Shown here in pieces: positions 16,501-23,206 of a DNA stretch of 23,206 nt. How positions within the stretch are numbered: the first letter of the stretch is position 1; every line of letters starts with the position of its first letter. The position numbers were made by a program, and so were the translations under genes. Under the pieces are notes generated by a model, which saw only the letters and a program-made list of their open reading frames with translations, made no database searches and was not told the DNA's origin. The DNA comes from Thecamonas trahens ATCC 50062 (Eukaryota; Apusozoa; Apusomonadida; Apusomonadidae), in contig NW_013657656.1 in the NCBI RefSeq assembly GCF_000142905.1, forward strand, positions 258,552 to 281,757, in the 5' to 3' direction.

Positions 16501-17931
16501 TCGCAATTTTCCGAGGTGACCCGCATGCAGATTGTGTTTCTGGCCATGACATTCTTCTTCCTCCTCCAGTGGGTGCTCAAGCCGTATCAGTCCCGGCGGG
16601 CAAACCGGCTGGAGCTCTTTACGCTCTTTTGCGTCATCGGCGTCCTCCTCTGTGGCCTCTTCTTCCAAAAGGCGCTCGGGATGACGCCGTCGACAACGGA
16701 GCGGTTTCTGGTCGGCTACGTGGTGCTCGGCATTGTTGGTGCCGCGCTGATCGCCATTGGCTTTGTCATTGGATACGACTTCCGCAACGCGCGGCGGATG
16801 AAGAAGCGCGGCATGGTCGGTGCGTATGCTACCGAGGACGTCCAGGTCTACCCCCACTTCTTCCGCTCGGGCCTCCGCATGGCCTCCGAGTGCCGGATGG
16901 TGACGACGACCGACCACTTTTCGAACCTAATGGTCTCTTACACGTACGACGTGTACACCCGGACGCCACGGCCGCGGATCGAGGTCCGCGGCGCGGCCCG
17001 CAATCGTTTTGGCAACGTCCGGTCGTCGTACTTTGACGGCCGGGTTCAGATCCAGCATGATGCCACTGAGAACCTGTACATCGCCTCGGCGCTCTTCCCA
17101 CACCCGGGCAACTACGTGCTGCGGTTTGCCGGCGGCGTCCCTCTCGAGCCACCGTCGGGATGCTGCACACGCCGGCTCACCGACCGTGCGCGCGAGGAGC
17201 GCGAGTCGCTCTGGCACCCCAAGCGCATCCTCATGGACTACGCGCTGGTGGTGACCGAGGCGGCAGCAACTGGTGACCAGCAGCAGTTTACCGACCTCGA
17301 GCGCCTGCGTGGGCGCAATGGCCTCCTCTTCTCGCCGGTCGAGCAGTATCTTGTCGCCGGTGCCGTCTTCTTCCGCATCAAGATCCCGCACGCCCACGGC
17401 GTGGTCGTTCTGCAGGACGAGGGCGCGTCCGAGACCCACCTCATCAAGGAGAAGCGGGCATCGTACTCGGCAGACACCTTCCACGCCGACACCTACTCGG
17501 GCGACGTGGCCCTGGTTCCCGGCCGGGTCACAGTGGTGGCCTTTATGCGCGACGACACGCTCGAGGCCGCCATGAGCTCGTCGCACGGCGGCGGGCGCCG
17601 CCGCCGCCAGCGCGCCTCGGGTACAGGCGGCGAGCTGCAAGACATCCAGCTGCTGGAGTATGTGGCGGTCGAAGGCGGGACTGGCGTTCAGTCGCCGTCA
17701 GGTGGAACCGTTGACGCGCGCCATGGTCGCGGCCGCCGGCGCAACACGGTCACTGGCGGCATCGCCGCGCCGCACCCGAGCCATGGCGCTGCTGGTGCAA
17801 CGACGGCTCTGGCTGCGTACGATTTTCTGGACGAGGAGCGCCCAGTCTCGTACTATGACGAAGACGCCGGGGTCGGCCTCGACACCGTCGACGTGACCAT
17901 GCTCGGCTATGCCGACTTTTCGTCGTCGTAG
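13523..17931 (+). CDS. FG-GAP / GCC2-GCC3 multi-pass membrane receptor-like protein, with a frame break near the start
   Basis: The start is an ATG at 13523 giving a clean signal peptide (NLLVLALALAGVTLALSLPG) and a short Cys-rich segment. That frame closes at 13886. The main frame, open from 13693 to the TAG at 17931, continues with seven FG-GAP-like repeats at about 13795-15060 (RLGTALVADTDMLVVGAP, GFGSSAVLGSAMIAIGAP, RFGASLAAGPSGVLVVGSP and others), then Cys-rich GCC2/GCC3 (ephrin-receptor-like) modules at about 15080-15645. About nine hydrophobic segments follow at 15650-16790, then a cytoplasmic tail of about 370 residues with a possible Ig/filamin-like unit (VQIQHDATENLYIASALF, PGNYVLRFAG). 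An acidic DEDGDG loop lies between the fourth and fifth hydrophobic segments. Role unknown; receptor or channel-like is inference. The two frames need one missing base at about 13745-13795, or an intron of length 3n+2. Its stop is 4 bases from the next gene's stop. Confidence 0.78.
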
Positions 17932-17935
17932 CCCG

Positions 17936-18589
17936 TCACCGGTCAAGGGTGTGCAGCGGCGCCGGATGGGCCGGCACCGCGTTGAGGTGGCGAAGCTCGC
18001 CAGTGTCGGGTGTAAACCGCAGAAAGTAGGTGTGCAGCACGCGGTTGATGCGATCGGTGAAGTCAGACGGGCCGAGGAGAAGCGTGTGATGCAGGCCCGT
18101 GGCAATGTACGCGCCGAGAGCCGCCAGAGCCACCAGGAGCGGCAGCGAGTGGACGAGCCACGGCAGCGAGAGCCAAGCGGCTGGCGGCGGCTCCGAGCAG
18201 ACATAAAGCGCGGCGTAGATGTTTGCAGCGACGAGGAGGCCCAAGATGGTCAGATACCGGGCACGGAGACTCCGCAGATGGCGCAGATGCTCGCTCATCC
18301 GAGCCTCAAACACAAAGATGTCTTCGAGCTGAGCCATCCGCTCTGGGTGGTACTCGGCCGCCGCACTCGCGCCACCTCCTCCTGCCGCCCCTGCGCCCGC
18401 CTTCGGTCTGCCGCTCGAGCCACGCATCCTCGCCCCGCTTCCTCTTCCTCTACTTGCTTCGCCCGTGCTGCCTCCCTTTGGTCGACCCATCCGCTTGGCC
18501 GCCGCACGCAGAATGGCTGCTGTGTTGTCTGTCGTCGCCGCCGCAGACGCCGCCACAGCCTCGGCCGTCAGCCCAGCGCGTTGTGACAT
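17936..18589 (-). CDS. CNEP1R1/Spo7-like regulatory subunit of the lipin phosphatase
   Basis: Predicted 217 residues. CNEP1R1 (Nep1-R1; Spo7 in yeast) holds the phosphatase CTDNEP1/Nem1 active at the nuclear envelope and ER, where it dephosphorylates lipin and controls phospholipid versus triglyceride synthesis. Residues 87-202 match the family layout: an amphipathic lead (DIFVFEARMSEHL, like the family's D-x2-x-F-E-x-R-L/M-x-E), a first TM segment (112-130), a short luminal loop with SEPPP, a second TM (145-165), then G-(I/L)-H and a basic/aromatic helix ending in F-x-x-D-T-G-E/K-L (RFTPDTGELRHL). The N-terminal 85 residues are Ala/Gly/Arg-rich and specific to this protein. The ATG at 18589 is chosen because the frame beyond it is only Arg- and Pro/His-rich repeat translation from the GGGGT tract. 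Its partner phosphatase is not in this window. Confidence 0.82.
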   Translation of the reverse strand: MSQRAGLTAEAVAASAAATTDNTAAILRAAAKRMGRPKGGSTGEASRGRGSGARMRGSSGRPKAGAGAAGGGGASAAAEYHPERMAQLEDIFVFEARMSEHLRHLRSLRARYLTILGLLVAANIYAALYVCSEPPPAAWLSLPWLVHSLPLLVALAALGAYIATGLHHTLLLGPSDFTDRINRVLHTYFLRFTPDTGELRHLNAVPAHPAPLHTLDR

Positions 18590-18601
18590 TCGGAGGTGGA
18601 A

Positions 18602-18650
18602 GGGGGTGGGGTGGGGTGGGGTGGGGTGGGGTGGGGTGGGGTGGGGTGGG
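18602..18650. repeat. GGGGT tandem repeat, predicted G-quadruplex
   Basis: About ten uninterrupted units of GGGGT on the plus strand, starting 13 bases upstream of the CNEP1R1 start codon (which is on the minus strand). Any four successive G4 runs separated by one T satisfy the standard G-quadruplex pattern with very short loops, so the structure is expected to be stable. In the gene's RNA the tract would appear as C-rich (CCCCA)n in the 5' UTR or at the transcription start. Confidence 0.95.
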
Positions 18651-18784
18651 TAGAGTGGTCTGTGGTGTGGTCGTCGTCGCCGTCGCCGTCGTCGTCGTCG
18701 CTGCCTTGTCACCGGGTGCCAGCACGCCTGGCCCGGTCTGACTCGGGTCGGGGAGAGGATATGACCCGAGAGCCGCGGATGGGT

Positions 18785-20188
18785 TTAGTTATCGGGGGCC
18801 TTGGCGATGTCCATGGTCTGGGGCTTGTCGGCGGCGGGTGCGTAGCTCGGTGACGTTGGTGCGTAGGTCGGTGACGACGGGGTAAAGCCGGCAGAGCTCG
18901 AGGCAGGAGCGTAGCCGAGTGATGACGGGGTAAAGCTGGGTGTCTCCGTCGCAGGCGCATAGCCTGGTGATGAGGGCGCGTAGGTCGGCGATGACGGGGT
19001 GAAGCCTGACGGCTCCGTGGCGGGTGTAAAGCCGGCCTGCCCAGCGGGGGTGAAGCCTGGCGTAGCCGCAGGCGTAAAGCCGGCAGTCGGCTCTGCCGCC
19101 GCAGGGGCGTGGGTCGGCGATGACGGTGCGTAGGTGGGTGAAGATGGCGCAAATCCAGTGCGGCTGGCCGCAGGCGCGTAGCCTGGAGACGACGGCGCGT
19201 AGGCCGGCGACGACGGGGCGTAGCTCGCAGTCTCGGTTGCAGGTGTAAAGCCAGTGGTGGGTGACGACGGCGCGTGTTTGGGAGACGACGGCGCGTAGCC
19301 GGATGCCGGTGGTACGCCGGCCGGGACGTAAGGTGCGGACGTGGCGCCGTAGCTGGGCGATGCCGGGGCGTAGCTCGCGGTCTCGGTCCGGCTTGTGCTG
19401 GGTGTGTAGCCGGTGTGCGGTGGGGCGGACTTTGCCGGCGTGGAGCCGCCTTGGTCGATGCGGAAGGTGGTCGACGAGCCAGCCATGGGGTCCTCGGTCC
19501 CGGACTTGCCGGATCCGTGGGCAAAGTTGACTCTGATGAACGAGCCTTCAAAGATGGTGCAGTGCATGGCGGCGATGGCGCGCTGGACGGCATCCTTCTT
19601 GTCAAAGGTGATAAAGCCGTAGTTCTTGTCGGGGATTTGGCGGAACTCGAGCACGTCGCCAAACTGCGAGAAGGCTTGGTACACGCTCTGCCGCGTTGTC
19701 TCGCGCGATAGCCCGCCCACATACACCGTGTATTCGGCATCCTCCCGCGCCCGCTTCCCGCGCCCTCCCTCGCCCACATCGCCATCGCCCAGGCCCTTGG
19801 CCACCTTGGCCGCCCCTCCGCCATCGCCACGGCCTTCATCGCTGTCCTCGCGTCGCCGCTTGCTCCCGACCTCGCCGCTGCCGCAGCCTGTCGCTGTCGC
19901 CGCCTCGGCCGCCGCTGTCTCCGCCGCTGCAGCAGCAGCAGCAGCCTTGGCCTCAGCCTCAGCCGCAACAGCCTTCTCCGCCGCAGCCTTGGCCTCGGCC
20001 TCGGCGCGCGCCCGTGCTGCCTCGGCCTCAGCCGCCGCCGTCGCCGCCGCCTTTCGCGCAGCTTCGGCCGCAGCCTCGCGGGCTGCCTTGGCCTCGGCCG
20101 CCCGCGCCGCCCGCCATGCCGCAGCTGCACGGTACTTGCTCGTCAGTCCATCCTCCTGTACCGTCAGTGTCACTGCACGTGTGCTCAT
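18785..20188 (-). CDS. RRM protein with a Pol II CTD-like C-terminal heptad tail
   Basis: Predicted 467 residues in three parts. Residues 20-100 are almost only Ala, Glu, Lys and Arg and should form a long single helix. Basic patches at 109-115 (SKRRRED) and 144-150 could be nuclear localisation signals. Residues 153-224 form one RRM with RNP2 (VYVGGL) and RNP1 (KNYGFITF). Its F-S-x-F-G-x-V-x-E-x-R-x-x-P-D-K spacing most resembles the third RRM of TIA-1/Nam8/Pub1 proteins. Residues 260-452 are a low-complexity tail of about 24 units, ten of them close to [YFH]-[AT]-P-[ST]-S-P-x. The best is YAPTSPS, one residue from the Pol II CTD heptad. A role in co-transcriptional RNA processing, perhaps splicing, is inference. 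The ATG at 20188 is the first in frame, with no TM segment or signal peptide. Alternative view: a FET-like phase-separating RNA-binding protein. Confidence 0.85.
   Translation of the reverse strand: MSTRAVTLTVQEDGLTSKYRAAAAWRAARAAEAKAAREAAAEAARKAAATAAAEAEAARARAEAEAKAAAEKAVAAEAEAKAAAAAAAAETAAAEAATATGCGSGEVGSKRRREDSDEGRGDGGGAAKVAKGLGDGDVGEGGRGKRAREDAEYTVYVGGLSRETTRQSVYQAFSQFGDVLEFRQIPDKNYGFITFDKKDAVQRAIAAMHCTIFEGSFIRVNFAHGSGKSGTEDPMAGSSTTFRIDQGGSTPAKSAPPHTGYTPSTSRTETASYAPASPSYGATSAPYVPAGVPPASGYAPSSPKHAPSSPTTGFTPATETASYAPSSPAYAPSSPGYAPAASRTGFAPSSPTYAPSSPTHAPAAAEPTAGFTPAATPGFTPAGQAGFTPATEPSGFTPSSPTYAPSSPGYAPATETPSFTPSSLGYAPASSSAGFTPSSPTYAPTSPSYAPAADKPQTMDIAKAPDN
18833..19411 (-). repeat. Coding repeat: CTD-like heptads of the RRM protein
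   Basis: Codes residues 260-452. Units of 7 residues occur singly, in pairs, and in a larger block of about 39 residues: FTPSSPT-YAPSSPG-YAPATE at 396-415 returns as FTPSSPT-YAPTSPS-YAPAAD at 435-454. Position 1 is Tyr or Phe (sometimes His), 2 is Ala or Thr, 3 Pro, 4 Ser or Thr, 5 Ser, 6 Pro, 7 variable. Degenerate units such as FTPATETAS and FTPAGQAG separate them. Confidence 0.9.
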
Positions 20189-20404
20189 GGCTGGCCGGGG
20201 TGGTGGAGTGAGGTGGCCTCACGTCCACAGCCGACGAGCTTGTCACCCCCGGCTCGGCGGCAGCTGGAGCCGTCGCATACGATTGATTGGCTTTACGCCC
20301 ATATTAGCGGGTCTCGACAGCGTACATGGTGTATGCGATCTGGGTATGTTGTTGTCTATGCAGGAGGACCGAAGCTTGGGCTTGCAATCATTCCCAGGCC
20401 GGGG

Positions 20405-21667
20405 CTAGTAGCCATGGTAGCAGTCGCCGCAGCGTGAGAAGATGTTGGTGAGAACAACGGCGAGGAGGGCAGTAAAGAGGAAAGAGGAGATGACCGACCA
20501 CGAGATGACCTTGATCTGTCGCCGGTAGACAGCAAGATCGGTCCACTCGATGTATACCGCGTCCTGGAGAGAGATGCCTGGCGAGTAGAACGAGTTGAAC
20601 TCAGTCTTGGCCATGGCGTTCGACGCTGACCGCTGGCAGGTGTCGAGAATCTTGCGCGACTTGATGCGTAGGCCACCGATGGCCTTGGCCCGTTCCCACA
20701 TACCCTGCCGCCGGCCGCCGGTGACGTCGATGGCCGGGAACACCCGACACCCGTAGTTGCGCGGCTTCGCGCACGCGCACGCCCACACGCTGACCTGCTC
20801 GCGCGACGTCGATGGTCTGGTCACAGGTGTGGTGTAGCTCGGGAGATGTAGGACGCCCGACTTGGTCCGCAGCTTGGAGATGTGCTCGCCGGTCACGCCC
20901 TGCCTCCAGCCGAGCTGTGGATCGGTAAATCGTGCAAACGAGCCGGCCGCCAGTGCCTCCAGCTGCGGCGAGCCGAGGTCTGGGACCGGCCCGTTGTACA
21001 TCTCGACTGGATCGTTGAGCACTCCGAGTAGTGCGAGATACACCCCACCAGTGCACGCCGCCACCGCACACGCCACCGCCATGGTCCCAAGCACGATGAA
21101 GAACTGGGCCGAGAGCTCGTCGTCGTGGTAAAAATTGATGTCGTCGATGTGCTCGGTCACGCCCGGCAGGTACCAGCAGAAGAAGATAATGATGGCGACG
21201 ACAGGCACGACAACTAGGAAGAGCACGAGGCCCACCACAAGCGGGACAATCGGCTCGCCAGACCCGTAGCCGAGAAATCGAATGATCAAATAGGTGTGGA
21301 AGAGATGAACGAATGTAACCGTGAGGTACATGGCCGTAAACGGACACGGCTCCACGAGCGGGAGCCACCATGGCCGCGCATCATCAGCCGCGCCCGCCTG
21401 TCCTCTGCGACCTGCTTCCTGCTCCAGCCGCGCCACATCCGCCGCTGCCGCTTCAAGATTAGCAAACTCCACGCTTCCCCTCCTGGTCCCAGCCCCCGCC
21501 CCAGGTCTTCCCGGCGTTGTTGTTCTTCCAGGTGTGGTTGCTGCCGCAGGTGTGGCTGCACTCGGCCTGGTAGCCACCACACCCCGTGCTGCTACAGCCT
21601 CTTCATACGTAGGCAGCTCAATACCAGGACCTCCGGTGTAGCTTGGTGGTGACTCGGGAGTCGACAT
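20405..21667 (-). CDS. Unrecognised four-TM membrane protein with N-terminal PPxY-type motifs
   Basis: Predicted 420 residues; I do not recognise the family. The N-terminal 105 residues are hydrophilic with PPSY (residues 7-10) and LPTYEEA (19-24), the type of motif bound by WW domains of Nedd4-class ubiquitin ligases, and then Ala/Thr/Pro-Gly-Arg-rich. Hydrophobic segments lie at about 110-131, 140-167, 188-216 and 387-410. The loop of about 170 residues between the third and fourth contains Cys at 297, 299, 307 and 344 and no obvious enzyme motif. If the PPxY end is cytosolic, the loop faces the lumen or outside and the short tail (SRCGDCYHGY) is cytosolic; its two Cys could be palmitoylated. 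The ATG at 21667 is the only sensible start. Upstream of it are 415 bases without a gene. It reads in the same direction as the genes on either side. Confidence 0.75.
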   Translation of the reverse strand: MSTPESPPSYTGGPGIELPTYEEAVAARGVVATRPSAATPAAATTPGRTTTPGRPGAGAGTRRGSVEFANLEAAAADVARLEQEAGRRGQAGAADDARPWWLPLVEPCPFTAMYLTVTFVHLFHTYLIIRFLGYGSGEPIVPLVVGLVLFLVVVPVVAIIIFFCWYLPGVTEHIDDINFYHDDELSAQFFIVLGTMAVACAVAACTGGVYLALLGVLNDPVEMYNGPVPDLGSPQLEALAAGSFARFTDPQLGWRQGVTGEHISKLRTKSGVLHLPSYTTPVTRPSTSREQVSVWACACAKPRNYGCRVFPAIDVTGGRRQGMWERAKAIGGLRIKSRKILDTCQRSASNAMAKTEFNSFYSPGISLQDAVYIEWTDLAVYRRQIKVISWSVISSFLFTALLAVVLTNIFSRCGDCYHGY

Positions 21668-22082
21668 GATGGCTGCACCGTACGAGCCAGGCGAGTATAC
21701 TCAGAGAGTACCCACGAGGTGCAGCAGAAAGATGTGTGCAGCCGATGGAAGTGAGGCCGGTGATGCGAGTCCGATTTGACGTGACCAATTGGAGGTCATC
21801 GGAATGGGGGTGAAGCTGCGGTGATGGTTGGAACCGATGGGGGACAGGATGGAAGGAAAGAAGGAAAGGAGGCGATGGAACGGTGGATCCATGGTTGGAA
21901 GAGGAAAAGGAGGGGGGTCGTTATCATTGACTCGGCGTCGCTGGGTGTTGCGTGTCGAGAGAGCCGTCGCACTTGCACTTGCACTCGCGCTCGCCGCCCT
22001 GGGTCTGCGCTCGCTCGGTCGCTATCCAGCGTTGCTCGGTCGCTGCTGGACTTGCCGCCCTGTGTCTGCGCCTACGTTGCCG
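21668..22082. other. Spacer between the GGCT-like gene and the four-TM gene
   Basis: Holds the promoter of the four-TM gene and the 3' UTR of the cyclotransferase-like gene, both on the minus strand. I see no coding or RNA gene. A G/A-rich patch (GGATGGAAGGAAAGAAGG type) lies at about 21845-21920, and an imperfect direct repeat lies near the right end. Confidence 0.5.
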
Positions 22083-22091
22083 CTATCCATC
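21991..22091. repeat. Imperfect direct repeat over the 3' end of the cyclotransferase-like gene
   Basis: The 40 bases at 21991-22030 and at 22052-22091 align at 30 of 40 positions without gaps, sharing GCCGCCCTG, GTCTGCG and CGCTATCCA. The second copy covers the last codons and stop of the cyclotransferase-like gene; the first lies in its 3' flank. This looks like an old local duplication. Confidence 0.65.
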
Positions 22092-23183
22092 GCTTGGCTG
22101 TGGCCGAAGGAGCCAATCGTCGATGAGGACCCGTGTGCTGTCGTCACCACTGTTGTTGAGGACATAGACCCAGGCAGCGATGCGGACGCCGCGGCCGAGG
22201 GACGGGACAGTGGCAAGATGGGCGAGGCGGAGGTACCATGAGCTCTCGGGAGGAGCGTCTGGGTCGTACTTCTCGATGGCATCGGCAGCGTGGAGCTTGG
22301 CGCTCCAAGTGGCTGGGTCGGGCCACGACATGAGACGGCCGGCGCCAGCAACCTCGGGCGAGTCAACAAGCATGGCGCCTGGATACGGTGCGTCATGCTT
22401 AGGCAGGAACAGCTGGAGTCCCTCCATGTGCGCGGCGTGGCTGACAGCGCCGGCTGTCCACTCGGCTGTCCACGGAGCGCCCGAGTCGTCGTCATCGCGG
22501 AGAGTGCCGTAGGTGAACATGCGCGCGATGGGCGTGTGTGCCCGATCCGCCATGGCCTCATCAATGGCCGGAAGCAGGGCATGCGGCGCAAAGTATGCTT
22601 TGACTGCAGCTGCATCGAGCTGTGCGTGATGCGCAGTGAGGCCGAGCGTGAGGACACGCATGTAGGCATCCGACGGGCTGCGCGGCTCCCAGCTCGCCAC
22701 GTCGGGCGAGGTAAAGGTGACGATGGGCGCATCCTCAAAGGTGCCGACACACAGCGCGCGGCCGTACCACCGCGAGGGAAAGAGATCAAGGCCATCGAGG
22801 CCAGCATCAACAAGCGCAGCAGGCGTCAGGCTCTTCGGCACGGGTGCCGAGTCGTTCTCCTCGCTCACCACGTGAACAAACTGATCCCATGTGAGCCGAT
22901 GGATGACGCCAAGAACATAGTCGCCATCAGCATCATCACCGGCAGCTGCAAGATCAGTCCGCTCGATGAACGCAACACCGCCGGTCCACACGCTCGACTC
23001 GCGATGAAAGGAAAGGCGGAAGCCGTCGAGGCGAAAGGGGAGCGAGTCAGACGGTGGTGCCGGATTGGCACACGCCTTGTGCGGATGGAGCATCGAGGGC
23101 AGGATGGAGCCGTCGAGGTAGCACATGAGTCGGTCGACGAGCATGTTCGACCCATACGACATGTACCATACCCCGTCCTGCAT
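22083..23183 (-). CDS. Protein with two gamma-glutamylcyclotransferase/AIG2-fold units
   Basis: Predicted 366 residues. The N-terminus starts the fold at once with WYMSYGSNM (YGSN at residues 10-13), the substrate-binding loop of GGCT-like proteins. YVLGVIHRLTWDQF (about 89-102) is the strand that normally follows, and the SEEN at 107-110 lies where the catalytic Glu is expected. A second start of the fold appears at 221-228 (RMFTYGTLR), the AIG2/GGACT form, with IEKYD (303-307) near its possible Glu and AAWVYVLNN (336-344) as its last strand. Family enzymes release 5-oxoproline from gamma-glutamyl peptides or amines. Whether either unit is active is not decided here. The ATG at 23183 is 23 bases from the window end, so a further upstream exon cannot be excluded, though the fold is complete from this start. 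It ends in a TAG at 22083-22085. Confidence 0.8.
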   Translation of the reverse strand: MQDGVWYMSYGSNMLVDRLMCYLDGSILPSMLHPHKACANPAPPSDSLPFRLDGFRLSFHRESSVWTGGVAFIERTDLAAAGDDADGDYVLGVIHRLTWDQFVHVVSEENDSAPVPKSLTPAALVDAGLDGLDLFPSRWYGRALCVGTFEDAPIVTFTSPDVASWEPRSPSDAYMRVLTLGLTAHHAQLDAAAVKAYFAPHALLPAIDEAMADRAHTPIARMFTYGTLRDDDDSGAPWTAEWTAGAVSHAAHMEGLQLFLPKHDAPYPGAMLVDSPEVAGAGRLMSWPDPATWSAKLHAADAIEKYDPDAPPESSWYLRLAHLATVPSLGRGVRIAAWVYVLNNSGDDSTRVLIDDWLLRPQPSDG

Positions 23184-23206
23184 GGTGGTGGTTGGGTGGT
23201 TGGGAG

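Noticed and set aside
18602-18650. Internal telomere-type repeat.
   Set aside because: The GGGGT unit differs from common telomere units, the tract is short, and it lies in a normal intergenic position next to a start codon.
18709-20130. A 473-residue Arg/Pro/His-rich frame overlapping the RRM gene, and plus-strand frames at 19274-20408.
   Set aside because: They are other-frame readings of the repetitive RRM/CTD-like gene. The RRM frame has clear RNP motifs, while these have none.
21821-22241. Plus-strand frames of about 100-137 residues upstream of the four-TM gene.
   Set aside because: Composition is simple (Arg/Gly, then Ala/Leu), they run antisense into the cyclotransferase-like gene, and no motif is visible.

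Overview
This window looks like nuclear DNA of a GC-rich, gene-dense unicellular eukaryote. Eleven of its twelve protein genes are ones I can place in a family or domain class, and those families are eukaryotic (Sec12, CNEP1R1/Spo7, NFX1, Dus4, tropomyosin, TKL-type kinase). One clear GT-AG spliceosomal intron is present. There are no Shine-Dalgarno-led operons. TAA, TAG and TGA are all used as stops, so the code is standard. The mix of a tropomyosin with an integrin-like FG-GAP/GCC2-GCC3 multi-pass membrane protein would fit a free-living heterotrophic flagellate near the opisthokonts, for example an apusomonad such as Thecamonas. That placement is inference from gene content only.

Layout: (1) 370-1854 (+) a secretory JmjC/cupin-8 protein, whose 3' end overlaps the 3' end of (2) 1839-2983 (-) a seven-repeat RCC1-like propeller with an apparent one-base frame break near its start. 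A 373-bp divergent spacer with a CTGGCTCG repeat leads to (3) 3357-4403 (+) a two-exon tropomyosin. Then come (4) 4693-6066 (+) Sec12/PREB, the Sar1 exchange factor; (5) 6449-7429 (+) Dus4-type tRNA-dihydrouridine synthase; and (6) 7634-11434 (+) a large NFX1-type RING/zinc-finger/R3H protein with a PAM2-like motif. Nineteen bases on is the end of (7) 11454-13016 (-) a protein kinase. A 506-bp spacer with a 28-bp minisatellite precedes (8) 13523-17931 (+) a seven-blade FG-GAP, Cys-rich, roughly nine-TM receptor-like protein, also with a frame break near its start. Four bases separate its stop from that of (9) 17936-18589 (-) CNEP1R1/Spo7. Then on the minus strand: (10) 18785-20188 an RRM protein with an RNA polymerase II CTD-like tail; (11) 20405-21667 a four-TM protein with PPxY-type motifs; (12) 22083-23183 a protein with two gamma-glutamylcyclotransferase/AIG2-fold units.

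The genes do not form one pathway. They are ordinary housekeeping and regulatory genes packed so tightly that all three convergent pairs are separated by -16, +19 and +4 bases. The most unusual item is gene 10: a TIA-1/Nam8-like RRM joined to about ten heptads of the form [YFH]-[AT]-P-[ST]-S-P-x, close to the Pol II CTD heptad but with Ser2 replaced. Other points of interest are the tropomyosin, the PAM2-like motif in NFX1, the integrin-like head on a polytopic protein, and two single-base frame breaks that could be assembly errors.
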